Assembly: GCA_026417845.1 (NCBI GenBank)
Contig: JAOACM010000172.1
Location: 1 to 8,489, forward strand
DNA: 8,489 nucleotides
DNA from: Planctomycetota bacterium
Lineage (GTDB): Bacteria; Planctomycetota; SZUA-567; H5-PLA8; CALKMO01
Direction of reading: 5' to 3'
The first letter of the stretch is position 1. Every line of letters begins with the position of its first letter. The notes under the pieces are model-generated. The model was given only the letters and a program-made list of their open reading frames with translations. It was not told the DNA's origin and did not search any database. Positions 1 through 6,885 of this stretch are shown piece by piece. The translations under genes were made by a program, and so were the position numbers.

Positions 1-499
1 TGTGGTAGCTGGCCTTCGCCCCGCCTTCGGAGATGCCGAGCAGCCCGGCTATCTCCGAGAACTTCAGGTCGTGGTACTGCTTGAGGACGAATATGCTCCT
101 CTGCTGGGGCGGGAGCGAGCGGATGGCGCGGTCCGCCGCCTGGCGCAATTCCGAGGCGCAGGCATCTTCCTCCGGCGGAGATGCGGCCTCCGCGGCCGGT
201 GGACCGGCCTCGCGCAACTTCCTCTGCTTTTCCTCGGCCCTCATCCTTTCGAAACACACATTCAGCGTCGTCCGGTAAAGCCACGTGGACAGCCTCGCCT
301 CTCCCCGCCATTTTTCCAGCTCGTTGAACGCGCGGAGGAAGGTTTCCTGGGCCGCATCTATCGCCGCGTCCTCGTCCCGGAGTATCTGACAGGCCAGGTT
401 CGCCACCCTCCGGTGGTGCATTTCAAAGAGGCGATCGAAGGCGGAAGGGTCGCCTGCCAGATGGCGCTCGATCAGTTCGCGCTCCGATTCGTCCGCCAT
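1..499 (-). CDS. ECF-type RNA polymerase sigma factor, 3' end cut by window edge
   Basis: The first 166 residues are visible and the end lies beyond the left edge. Such a sigma factor directs core RNA polymerase to a small set of promoters. The N-terminal half matches sigma region 2: an acidic D-E-D-A-A-I-D-A-A-Q-E-T-F stretch near residues 43-55, then the R-L-S-T-W-L-Y-R-T-T-L-N signature near residues 71-82. An Ala/Pro/Glu-rich linker follows. Region 4 begins at S-L-P-P-Q-Q-R and leads into a helix-turn-helix (F-S-E-I-A-G-L-L-G-I-S-E-G-G-A-K). This order and short linker are typical of the ECF group, with no region 1 or 3. The ATG is preceded by AGAGGTG at 503-509, which supports this start. 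No anti-sigma gene is visible; it could lie beyond the edge. The family call is firm; the regulon is unknown. Confidence 0.93.
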   Translation of the reverse strand, partial: MADESERELIERHLAGDPSAFDRLFEMHHRRVANLACQILRDEDAAIDAAQETFLRAFNELEKWRGEARLSTWLYRTTLNVCFERMRAEEKQRKLREAGPPAAEAASPPEEDACASELRQAADRAIRSLPPQQRSIFVLKQYHDLKFSEIAGLLGISEGGAKASYH

Positions 500-567
500 T
501 CGGCACCTCTATTGGACGCGGGCGCCCATCCTCCTCCGCGGACCGGGTCCGCGCAACACGTTCCCGG

Positions 568-688
568 AGCCTGCCCTGAAACTTCCCCGCCGCGGAGCGA
601 GGCGGCGGAGCCGCAAACTTCACGGCGGCAGGCTGGGTCTGGCGGCCCGCTTCGAGCCTCGGCTGCCGCAGGAGTTTCCGGACAGACT
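568..688. repeat. Short inverted-repeat element A (MITE-like)
   Basis: The ends form an imperfect inverted repeat: AGCCTGCCCTGAAACT at 568-583 pairs with the complement of 673-688, 13 of 16 bases matching. Both ends also resemble those of element B at 2147-2225 (left ends share AGCCTG-CC--AAACTTCC; right ends share TTTCCGGACAG-CTCT). A shared pair of ends around different interiors is typical of a small non-autonomous mobile or palindromic element. No target duplication or transposase is visible. It lies in the sigma factor leader, so it would be transcribed. Confidence 0.5.
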
Positions 689-691
689 CTT

Positions 692-720
692 ATTATATAG
701 TGTCGGATCCCGGCCGCACA
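692..720 (-). promoter_or_regulatory. Possible promoter for the sigma factor gene
   Basis: The minus strand reads TATAAT at 697-692, a perfect -10 consensus in an otherwise very GC-rich stretch. No good TTGACA lies 16-18 bases upstream (TGTGCG is the nearest), and there is no extended -10 TG. Transcription would start near 685, inside the edge of element A, giving a leader of about 185 bases. The sigma gene may also be read through from the MCE gene. Confidence 0.35.
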
Positions 721-819
721 GTCCCACTGGAGCGCCCGGGGACGGAGCAACCGCCTGGCCCTCGCCTCCTGATCCGGAAATCCACGCATTTACGGCCATA
801 CACCCGGATGGAGACGCTC

Positions 820-834
820 GAGACGGTCCGTCTC
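820..834. repeat. Palindrome overlapping the MCE gene stop codon
   Basis: GAGACGG at 820-826 and CCGTCTC at 828-834 are perfect complements around one central base, with a further GAGACG at 811-816. The repeat covers two bases of the stop codon at 833-835. A one-base loop cannot fold as such, but GAGACG at 811-816 could pair with CGTCTC at 829-834. There is no T-run, so it is not a classical terminator. It could be a protein-binding palindrome or chance. Confidence 0.3.
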
Positions 835-1951
835 ATTTGACCGCGCTGAAGAACATGCTCGCGAAGGCGGATATCGGCGCCTGTTCTCTGGCGTCCTCCA
901 CCGCCCGCCGCGATTCCCTGAAGAACCCTTTCGCCTCCTGATACAGGCTGTCGTCCGACAGCAATCTGCCCAGCGTGCCCTCGTTGCGCTTCAGTCTTTC
1001 GGAGAATTCCGCGAGGTTCTCCGCGGCCTTCCGCATGTTGTCGTACACATCCGGATCGTTCACGAGCTTTCCCAGGGTGCCCTTCGAGTCGGAGACCTTC
1101 GAGGCGGCCGCGCTGAGGTCGTCCACGGCCTTCTCGATCTTCCTGTAGAGCGAATCGTCGGAGGCCAACCTGCCGATGGTGCCGCGGCCGGCAGAAAGGT
1201 CGTCGGAGAACTTCCTGAGGTTTTTCGCGGCTTCATCCACATTGGCAAGGGCGGAGGCGGCCCTGTCGTGCACTTCCGGGGATTTTACCAGCTTGCCCAG
1301 GGACCCCTCGCCCTTCTCTATGGATTCTCCCAGCGTCCTGAAGCCCTTCATGCCGGCCTGAAGGTCGGCGGAGGCGGACTTCAGGCTGTCGTACAGTTCC
1401 CTGTCGGATATCAGTCTGCCGAGCGTGCCTTCGCCCTTCTCCAGCCTGTCGGTGAGTTTCCGCAGATTTTCAAGGGTGGCTTTTATGTTCGGGGAATTTT
1501 CCCTGACGGCGCCCTCGATCTCGGACATGGCGGCCGACATGCGCTCCATCACGTCCTCGACGGAGGCGGCCGTCTCGCGCGCCGCGACGCGGCGCCCCTC
1601 CAGCGGCCCCTTCCCCCTGTCGCCGGGCTCGACGACGAGCCTCCTGTTGCCGCCGATCAGCCCCCCGGACCTGATGGAGGCGGATGCGCCGTCGTAGAGC
1701 GAGACCGAGGGGTCCAGCAGGAATTCGACGCGCGCCGCCCCGTCCTCCACCTCCACGGCCCGCACGAAGCCTTTCTTGACTCCCGCGATCCATACCGGAT
1801 CGCCGGCGGACAGACCGGAAGCGGACGCGAAGACTGCGAAATAGGGTTTGCCCCGCGGCGCGAACAGCCGTCCCTCGTCGTCAACCAGGAACGTCAGCCC
1901 CGCCAGCAGGAAAAGCCCGGCGAAAACGAAAGCGCCAACCCACTTTTCCAT
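833..1951 (-). CDS. mlaD: MlaD/MCE-family membrane-anchored lipid transport protein
   Basis: A 372-residue protein with one N-terminal transmembrane anchor (about residues 4-23) and an MCE domain (about 36-112), recognisable from A-S-G-L-S-A-G-D-P-V-W-I-A-G-V-K-K-G and G-G-L-I-G-G-N-R-R-L. MCE proteins bind the MlaE/MlaF core and form hexameric rings that carry lipids across the periplasm. After the domain comes a helical tail with five copies of a G-E-G-T-L-G-R-L-like motif at residues 173, 214, 255, 289 and 323. Spacings are 41, 41, 34 and 34, near multiples of seven, which suits a long coiled helix; most motifs are followed by S/N-D-x-x-L/V-Y. Such repeats are common in longer MCE proteins. 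The open frame extends up to 2158, but GGAGGG at 1959-1964, seven bases before this ATG, and the hydrophobic start fix the start here. It follows the lipoprotein gene by 26 bases, so both are probably one transcript. Confidence 0.9.
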   Translation of the reverse strand: MEKWVGAFVFAGLFLLAGLTFLVDDEGRLFAPRGKPYFAVFASASGLSAGDPVWIAGVKKGFVRAVEVEDGAARVEFLLDPSVSLYDGASASIRSGGLIGGNRRLVVEPGDRGKGPLEGRRVAARETAASVEDVMERMSAAMSEIEGAVRENSPNIKATLENLRKLTDRLEKGEGTLGRLISDRELYDSLKSASADLQAGMKGFRTLGESIEKGEGSLGKLVKSPEVHDRAASALANVDEAAKNLRKFSDDLSAGRGTIGRLASDDSLYRKIEKAVDDLSAAASKVSDSKGTLGKLVNDPDVYDNMRKAAENLAEFSERLKRNEGTLGRLLSDDSLYQEAKGFFRESRRAVEDAREQAPISAFASMFFSAVK

Positions 1952-1958
1952 TTCTACA

Positions 1959-1964
1959 CCCTCC
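1959..1964 (-). promoter_or_regulatory. Ribosome binding site GGAGGG that fixes the MCE gene start
   Basis: GGAGGG on the minus strand lies seven bases before the ATG at 1951. It rules against the longer upstream reading, which would run 69 residues into the lipoprotein gene and add Gly/Arg-rich sequence ahead of a clear membrane anchor. Confidence 0.75.
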
Positions 1965-1977
1965 ACAGCCGCCGCAG

Positions 1978-4701
1978 TTATTCCGGCCCAGCCGCGCCGC
2001 CGCGGGCCGGCGGAGATGCGATCCCCGGCGCCGCCCGGCACCCGGCCGGCTCCGTAGCCGCCTGGAACGAAGTCCCGCCTTTCCGTTCCTCTGCCTGATC
2101 TGTCACGTCGTCCAGATGCCCCGGCGCGGCGACAGCCGTAATCAAAAGCCTGTCCCAAAACTTCCCGCCGGGCAGCGGGGATTGCTGGTCGTATAAACTC
2201 TCCATCGGCTGTTTCCGGACAGGCTCTGACGCAGACGCCGCCCGGGCCGGTCCGTCCATCGCTGCCGCGCCGGCACCGGAACGGCCGGATGCGGCCGCTT
2301 CATCCGGCGATGCCGCCGGCGTCTCCCCGGCCCGCCCTCCGGAGCCGCGGACGAACCGGCCGCCGTCCGGTCCGTCCAGATGCCCTATGGTAACCGGCAC
2401 CGGCGGGGGGGGAAGCGCAGTATCGCCGCCGTACGGACCCCCCGGCGCTTCCCGATCCCAGCCCCCGCGGCCTGTGCGCAGCCCCTTTCTGTCGAACGGC
2501 ACGAAAAGTATCCTGATGTGGGCGTCGGCGCCCGTCTGGAACCCGAACAGACCGTAAAGTATCCGGAACCTCCTCGATCGCGCCGTCCCGTCGGAGACGC
2601 GCCTGTAATCGAACAGGAAGTTTCCGCATACCCGCTCGCCCTCGACGGACCTGTATCTCCACAGCAGCCCCCCGCCGACCGACAGGTCCCTGTCAATCGC
2701 CGCATCGTCCCCCGGTCTGCGCCTTCCGAAGTATTCGAAGACGAGCGGGATCCGCCGATGGACCCCGCCCGACGCCGACTTCCGCGACTCGTACAGGCGG
2801 AGGAAAGCCCTGGACGTTTCCGAGCCGTCGGGGAGCCGTCTGCGCCAGTATATGTTCCAGAGCCTGCCGGGGCCCGCCTCGACGGCGTCTTCGCCTCCCT
2901 CCATCCAGAACGGCGCCAGGCATTTGAACTCGCTGTATCCCCCGCTGTCCCCCTTCCATCTGAAAAACGGCCATATCTTCCATATGATCTCGCGCCGCAT
3001 CCGGCCGGCCCCGCTCTGCCCGCAGTCCCCGGTCCCCGCGCCTTTTCCCGTCCTGAGTGCCGTTTTGTCCGGTTCGGACGGCGGAGCGTCCGGTTCGGAT
3101 CCGGCGCCGCCAGCGTCCGGGTCGGAGGAGTTTCCCGATCCTGCCGCCGGAGAGGGACGCCGGTTTCCCACGGCCGCCCCGCCGATCTCCCGGCGCGCGC
3201 CTTCCGCATCGCCGGCGTCCATCCCCGCCCCGGCCGCAGGTTCCGCTGGCGCGCCGGCTCCCGGGCCCTCCGCCGCGGTCGCAGCCGCCTGCTTTTCCGT
3301 CCGCTCTATACGATAGCTCACGAAGCAGAAATACTGCCTGATCTCCTCCGCACCCTCTGACATGACCCTCTGCCGCCTGTAGAACGGCCACATGACGAAC
3401 TTCGATCTGACCGTCTCGCCGTCCCGCCGGCAGTAGAAAGGCCAGAACTTTATGCCCGATATCCCGCGGCCTCGCGTCACGGAAAAGAACGGCCAGGGCG
3501 CGTGGGTCTCGCGGAAACCGTCCTTCAGGCGCCATGTGTGCTGGAAGAACGGCCACAGGACCGACACATGGTTATGGTTCGCCGACCTGGCGACGTCGAA
3601 CAGGGGGAGCAGGCTGACGATGGTCATCGGCGCGCGCGTGTCCAGTCCCTCGCGCTGGAAACGGAAGAACGGCCACAGGACGTGGTGCCGCGAAAACCGG
3701 CCCTTCTTATGGTCGCAGGCGTAGACCGGCAACGCGCGGAAGCCCCACTGCTCCTTTCCCTTCCATGCCGCGAAGAACGGGAAGATTGCGTGGCAGGCCG
3801 TGTACGCCGGCTCTTTCGTCACGGCGAACAGCGGGAACAGGACGTGGAGTATGTGTTCCTTGCCGAGTTTCCCTTTCAGTGTGCCGCCGAGCGGGACCAG
3901 CGTGAAGTACGGCCCGCGCCGGTCGCTGGAGCCGGCGAAGAGCAGCGGGAAGAGCATGAAATCCGCCTCGCGCCCGGAGGTCTCGCCGGATATCTCGCGC
4001 GAGCGCCAGAAGACGACCGGAGGCAGGCTGACGCGCGTCTCGTCTGGCGCGTCGCGAAAGGTTCCGAATGGGAACAGGAAGCGCCCGTGCGCGATACCGT
4101 CCCGTCTCTCGCTCTCGAACAGAGGCCATGGACCGGCCATCCGCTCGACCGAACCTGACGCATCGCGCGACATCGAATATATCCCGCATATCGAATGCTC
4201 GACAGCCCCGTCCGGATAACGGCGGAATTCGTTAAGGAACGGGATCCCGGTAAGGTCGTACGGCCACCGTGCTTTCGCGGCCGGTTCCCGGCCGGGCGTC
4301 GCGGGAGCCCCGGCGGTCTTCTCCCCGGCCCCGGCGGTCATCGTTCTGGAAGTCGGAGCTTTCCAGCCGGGGCAGGAGGATATCCCTTCGCAGACGGAGG
4401 GCGTCCCGCCGGAACTGCCGGTCGCTCCGCCGGCGCCGCCATCCTCCCAGTCCGGTCCGGCATATTTCATGTTTCCGCGGCAGGTCTCTCCGGCATGGCC
4501 GGCGACCTTCCTGCCGGGGCCGGCACGCCGGAGATCCGGGCAGGAGGCAGCACCTCGCATCCCGGCCCGTATCCCATCGGAGCCGGCGGAATTCCGGAGG
4601 CAGACCGTGGACTTCCCGGAACAGGCCGCCAGCGGCAGCCAGAGGAGAGAGGCGACGGCGATCAGCCCGATCCGCCTCGTTTTCCCCACCGGTTCACCCA
4701 T
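1978..4701 (-). CDS. Large lipoprotein with repeated WPFF-like motifs, in an MCE operon
   Basis: A 907-residue protein with no family I recognise. It starts with a clear lipoprotein signal: charged start, hydrophobic core (residues 11-24), then lipobox L-A-A-C with the lipidated Cys at 27 and Ser at +2, which by the E. coli rule favours the outer membrane. Residues 28-145 are Gly/Ala-rich with several Cys. From W192 to about residue 600 there are some dozen W/F-P-F/L-F/Y motifs (W343, W383, W403, W420, W438, W577; weaker at 289, 307, 365). They are mostly 17-22 residues apart, as expected of stacked beta strands. A Pro/Ala/Gly insert (about 472-567) splits the array. Residues 568-740 still look structured, with aromatic strands. 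The last 165 are low complexity and include element B. The ATG is chosen because the signal peptide starts there. The start overlaps the ATPase stop by 8 bases. A role as outer-membrane partner of the transporter is inference. Confidence 0.8.
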   Translation of the reverse strand: MGEPVGKTRRIGLIAVASLLWLPLAACSGKSTVCLRNSAGSDGIRAGMRGAASCPDLRRAGPGRKVAGHAGETCRGNMKYAGPDWEDGGAGGATGSSGGTPSVCEGISSCPGWKAPTSRTMTAGAGEKTAGAPATPGREPAAKARWPYDLTGIPFLNEFRRYPDGAVEHSICGIYSMSRDASGSVERMAGPWPLFESERRDGIAHGRFLFPFGTFRDAPDETRVSLPPVVFWRSREISGETSGREADFMLFPLLFAGSSDRRGPYFTLVPLGGTLKGKLGKEHILHVLFPLFAVTKEPAYTACHAIFPFFAAWKGKEQWGFRALPVYACDHKKGRFSRHHVLWPFFRFQREGLDTRAPMTIVSLLPLFDVARSANHNHVSVLWPFFQHTWRLKDGFRETHAPWPFFSVTRGRGISGIKFWPFYCRRDGETVRSKFVMWPFYRRQRVMSEGAEEIRQYFCFVSYRIERTEKQAAATAAEGPGAGAPAEPAAGAGMDAGDAEGARREIGGAAVGNRRPSPAAGSGNSSDPDAGGAGSEPDAPPSEPDKTALRTGKGAGTGDCGQSGAGRMRREIIWKIWPFFRWKGDSGGYSEFKCLAPFWMEGGEDAVEAGPGRLWNIYWRRRLPDGSETSRAFLRLYESRKSASGGVHRRIPLVFEYFGRRRPGDDAAIDRDLSVGGGLLWRYRSVEGERVCGNFLFDYRRVSDGTARSRRFRILYGLFGFQTGADAHIRILFVPFDRKGLRTGRGGWDREAPGGPYGGDTALPPPPVPVTIGHLDGPDGGRFVRGSGGRAGETPAASPDEAAASGRSGAGAAAMDGPARAASASEPVRKQPMESLYDQQSPLPGGKFWDRLLITAVAAPGHLDDVTDQAEERKGGTSFQAATEPAGCRAAPGIASPPARGGAAGPE
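2147..2225. repeat. Short inverted-repeat element B inside the lipoprotein gene
   Basis: AGCCTGTCCCAAAAC at 2147-2161 pairs with the complement of 2211-2225, 13 of 15 bases. The ends match those of element A. The interior holds a small stem-loop (CCCGCCGGGCAGCGGG). The lipoprotein frame reads straight through the element, giving about residues 826-852 with the string E-S-L-Y-D-Q-Q-S-P-L-P-G-G-K-F-W-D-R-L. Palindromic elements that insert in frame are known from Rickettsia; the same behaviour here is inference. Confidence 0.5.
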
Positions 4702-5491
4702 CCCGCCGCGCTCCCGCCGCGTGGGCGCCCGACATCGGCCCCTCGCTCCGCCCCTCGACGAACTGCCGCACCACGGGGTTCGCACTGGCTCTGAACGCAT
4801 CGGGAGGCCCGGATTCGACGATCCTGCCTTCGTGGAGCATCGCGATCCCGTCGGCGATCCTGTATGCCGCTTCCATATCGTGAGTTATGACCAGAGAGGC
4901 GACGTTCATACGGTCCCTGAGGTCGCGTATCAGCTCGAGTATCGTCGCGCCGGTGACGGGATCCAGTCCTGATGTCGGTTCGTCATACAGCATGATGCCC
5001 GGCCGCTCGACTATCGCCCGAGCCACTCCGACCCGTTTCCTCATGCCTCCGGACAGCTCCGAAGGCATGTAGGACTCGTAACCCTCGAGCCTTACCATTC
5101 TGAGGCATTCCCGGGCGATCTCGCGGGCCTTGGCCAGGGGTCTTACGCCATGCTCGATGAGCGGAAGGGCGACGTTCTCCAGCACCGTGAGGCTGCCGAG
5201 CAGGGCGGCGGACTGAAACAGCACGCCGATATTACGCCGGATGGCCGCCAGTTCATCCCCCGATGCGGCTGAGATATCCCGCCCGCCGATCAAGACTCTG
5301 CCGGCGTCGGGTTTCAGGAGTCCGCAGACGTGTCTGAGGAGGGTGGTCTTTCCACAGCCGGAGCACCCGACGACGCATACGGTACGCCCGGCCCCGATCC
5401 TGAGGTCCACGCCGCGGAGCACCGGCCGGCCTCCGAGCGACTTGTGCAGGTTGATCGCTTCTATAGCGGGTCCCTGTCCGGCGTTTTCCAT
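4694..5491 (-). CDS. mlaF: MlaF-type ABC transporter ATP-binding protein
   Basis: A 265-residue cytoplasmic ATPase that would power lipid transport by the MlaE permease. All nucleotide-binding motifs are present: Walker A G-C-S-G-C-G-K-T at 42-49, Q-loop Gln at 93, ABC signature L-S-G-G-M at 146-150, Walker B I-M-L-Y-D-E-P at 166-172 followed by the D-loop S-G-L-D, and the switch His at 204 (T-H-D-M). The Met after the signature, rather than Gln, and the R-K-R-V-G-V-A-R-A-I run are typical of the Mla/Ttg2 branch. The ATG at 5491 is chosen although its ribosome binding site (GGGAAA) is weak. A GTG at 5515 would add eight residues and cannot be excluded. The end overlaps the lipoprotein start by 8 bases, which suggests coupled translation. 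Confidence 0.93.
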   Translation of the reverse strand: MENAGQGPAIEAINLHKSLGGRPVLRGVDLRIGAGRTVCVVGCSGCGKTTLLRHVCGLLKPDAGRVLIGGRDISAASGDELAAIRRNIGVLFQSAALLGSLTVLENVALPLIEHGVRPLAKAREIARECLRMVRLEGYESYMPSELSGGMRKRVGVARAIVERPGIMLYDEPTSGLDPVTGATILELIRDLRDRMNVASLVITHDMEAAYRIADGIAMLHEGRIVESGPPDAFRASANPVVRQFVEGRSEGPMSGAHAAGARRDG

Positions 5492-5612
5492 GCTTTCCCG
5501 ATATCCGCCACGCACCCTTCCGGCGCTCCCGCCCGCTTGCCCAGGCGCGTCCGGCGCCTTCCGCCGGCGCGAAGGAGCGGGAAGCGGCTGCCGCCATGCC
5601 GTTCCGGCGCGA

Positions 5613-6683
5613 TCAGACCTGCGCCCACGGGGCCGCCACAGGGATTCCGGCCAGCACGGCGGGCGACGGTTCCGGCTTCGCGTCCGCGGAGACCGGGACG
5701 GGATTCGTCCACGCCTTCCGTCCCCGCCCGTCCGTAACCTCTACGCGCACGTAGCGCGCCTTAGGACCGGCTACATACTCGGCCGAAGATATCATCGCCT
5801 CTCCGCCGCCTTCCCCAGCCCTTTCCCCGGCATTCCGGGTCTCTCCTCCGGCGCCCCTTGCATCCCCGCCGCCTGTCGCGCCAGCCACGAAACAAGCCCC
5901 GTCCACATCGGAAACGAACGCGATCTCCGCCGCGGGAGATGTCCGCACCGATATCCTGAGCGTCGGCGCGCCATCCCTCTCGGCCTCCTCCACGCGCAGG
6001 TCTTCTATCGCCGGCCCGCAACTGGAGTAGTACGCCCCGCGCCTCAGGGCGTCCATTATAGCGTCCTTGTCTTTCCTGGCGGCCTTGAGCCATATCCAGC
6101 CCATATACGTATCTACCCGCTCCTCCTCCCGCCCGTGGCAATCGTCGGTCGCTATCGCGCCGCACAGCGCGACCCGGCGCAGGTATTCGTCCCACTGCGC
6201 CGTCGAGTCGGCGCGGCCTATCCTCCGGCAGGTGGCGTTGTACACTTCGATACCGAGAACCCCCTGCAGCGGGGCGAGCTCCGTCCACGTGTGCTTGCAC
6301 CAGTACGGATGCCCTGCGAATGCTACTCCGCCCTGTTCGGCCACCGCGTCGAGCGCCTCCTGGGGATGCGCCATGCCCGCGGTGGCGATGTCCTTGTGCA
6401 CGTCGAGCGCCACGAAATGGTATTCCTCTCCCCTGTACGGATTCTCCGGGTGCAGCTCGACGCCAGGTATCAGGACCAGTCCGTCCGGGACCGCGATGTC
6501 CCCGATACGGGCCACGCGTCCGTGGTCGGTTATCGCCAGAAAATCGTAGCCTTTCGCCCGGTACCGCGCCGCGCGCTCGGCGGGGTCCTCCTCTCCGTCA
6601 GACAGCGTGGTGTGCGTATGGAGGTTGCCCTTCAGAAACTTCCCCGGCATCAACCATGGATTCACGAAGGTATATCTGCTCAT
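5613..6683 (-). CDS. PHP-domain metallohydrolase, CehA/McbA type
   Basis: A 356-residue protein with a full set of PHP metal ligands: H22 and H24 (N-L-H-T-H-T), D29, H54 (A-I-T-D-H-G), E76 (P-G-V-E-L-H), H89, H125 (A-G-H-P-Y-W), D181 and H183 (T-D-D-C-H). PHP enzymes hydrolyse phosphoester or related bonds using two or three metals. After the catalytic part (to about residue 225) there is a beta-rich C-terminal domain ending in Y-V-R-V-E-V-T-D-G-R-G and A-W-T-N-P, as in the CehA/McbA group. It is interrupted by a Gly-rich stretch at 268-295. No signal peptide is seen, so it is probably cytoplasmic. The ATG at 6683 is preferred over one at 6716 because GGGGAG lies nine bases upstream. It sits between permease and ATPase genes with gaps of 202 and 121 bases. 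Substrate unknown. Confidence 0.9.
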   Translation of the reverse strand: MSRYTFVNPWLMPGKFLKGNLHTHTTLSDGEEDPAERAARYRAKGYDFLAITDHGRVARIGDIAVPDGLVLIPGVELHPENPYRGEEYHFVALDVHKDIATAGMAHPQEALDAVAEQGGVAFAGHPYWCKHTWTELAPLQGVLGIEVYNATCRRIGRADSTAQWDEYLRRVALCGAIATDDCHGREEERVDTYMGWIWLKAARKDKDAIMDALRRGAYYSSCGPAIEDLRVEEAERDGAPTLRISVRTSPAAEIAFVSDVDGACFVAGATGGGDARGAGGETRNAGERAGEGGGEAMISSAEYVAGPKARYVRVEVTDGRGRKAWTNPVPVSADAKPEPSPAVLAGIPVAAPWAQV

Positions 6684-6885
6684 TTCGAAAGGCTCCCCGT
6701 TTTCGCGCCGCGTCATTCCGCGTGCGGCCCCGGTCCCGCCGCTGCGTATCGCACCGGTTCCCCCGGGGACTGGAACGGGCCGGATTCGCCATCTCCCGCC
6801 TGTTGGGCGGACGCGACGTCGGCGACCCGGCTCGACGACGAACCGCGCTCATCTCCGCCGCCGACGGACGGCCGGCGCCGGGCCG

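Larger units (their letters stand above)
500..832. other. 333-base gap between the MCE gene and the sigma factor gene
   Basis: I see no convincing gene here. The stretch holds the sigma factor leader, a short inverted-repeat element at 568-688, a TATAAT box at 692-697 on the minus strand, and a palindrome touching the stop codon of the upstream MCE gene. Short open frames cross it, but they are GC-driven and lack recognisable features. Confidence 0.6.

Noticed and set aside
2..700. Long plus-strand open frame opposite the sigma factor
   Set aside because: It mirrors the sigma factor gene; its protein is Arg/Pro-rich with no motif, while the minus strand carries clear sigma regions 2 and 4.
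1952..2158. N-terminal extension of the MCE protein to 2158
   Set aside because: It would overlap the lipoprotein gene and bury the membrane anchor; the GGAGGG site favours 1951.
1268..3360. Plus-strand open frames opposite the MCE and lipoprotein genes
   Set aside because: They are Pro/Arg/Gly-rich shadows caused by high GC; the minus strand has a signal peptide, an MCE domain and repeats.
4702..4800. Upstream start for the lipoprotein
   Set aside because: It would add 33 Arg/Gly-rich residues ahead of a typical signal peptide and deepen the overlap with the ATPase gene.
5516..5612. GC-rich inverted repeats between the PHP and ATPase genes
   Set aside because: Short five- to six-base stems are expected by chance at this GC content, and no T-run follows.
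6684..6885. Small gene between the permease and PHP genes
   Set aside because: The open frame here is Arg-rich low complexity running into the PHP gene, with no ribosome binding site that I trust.
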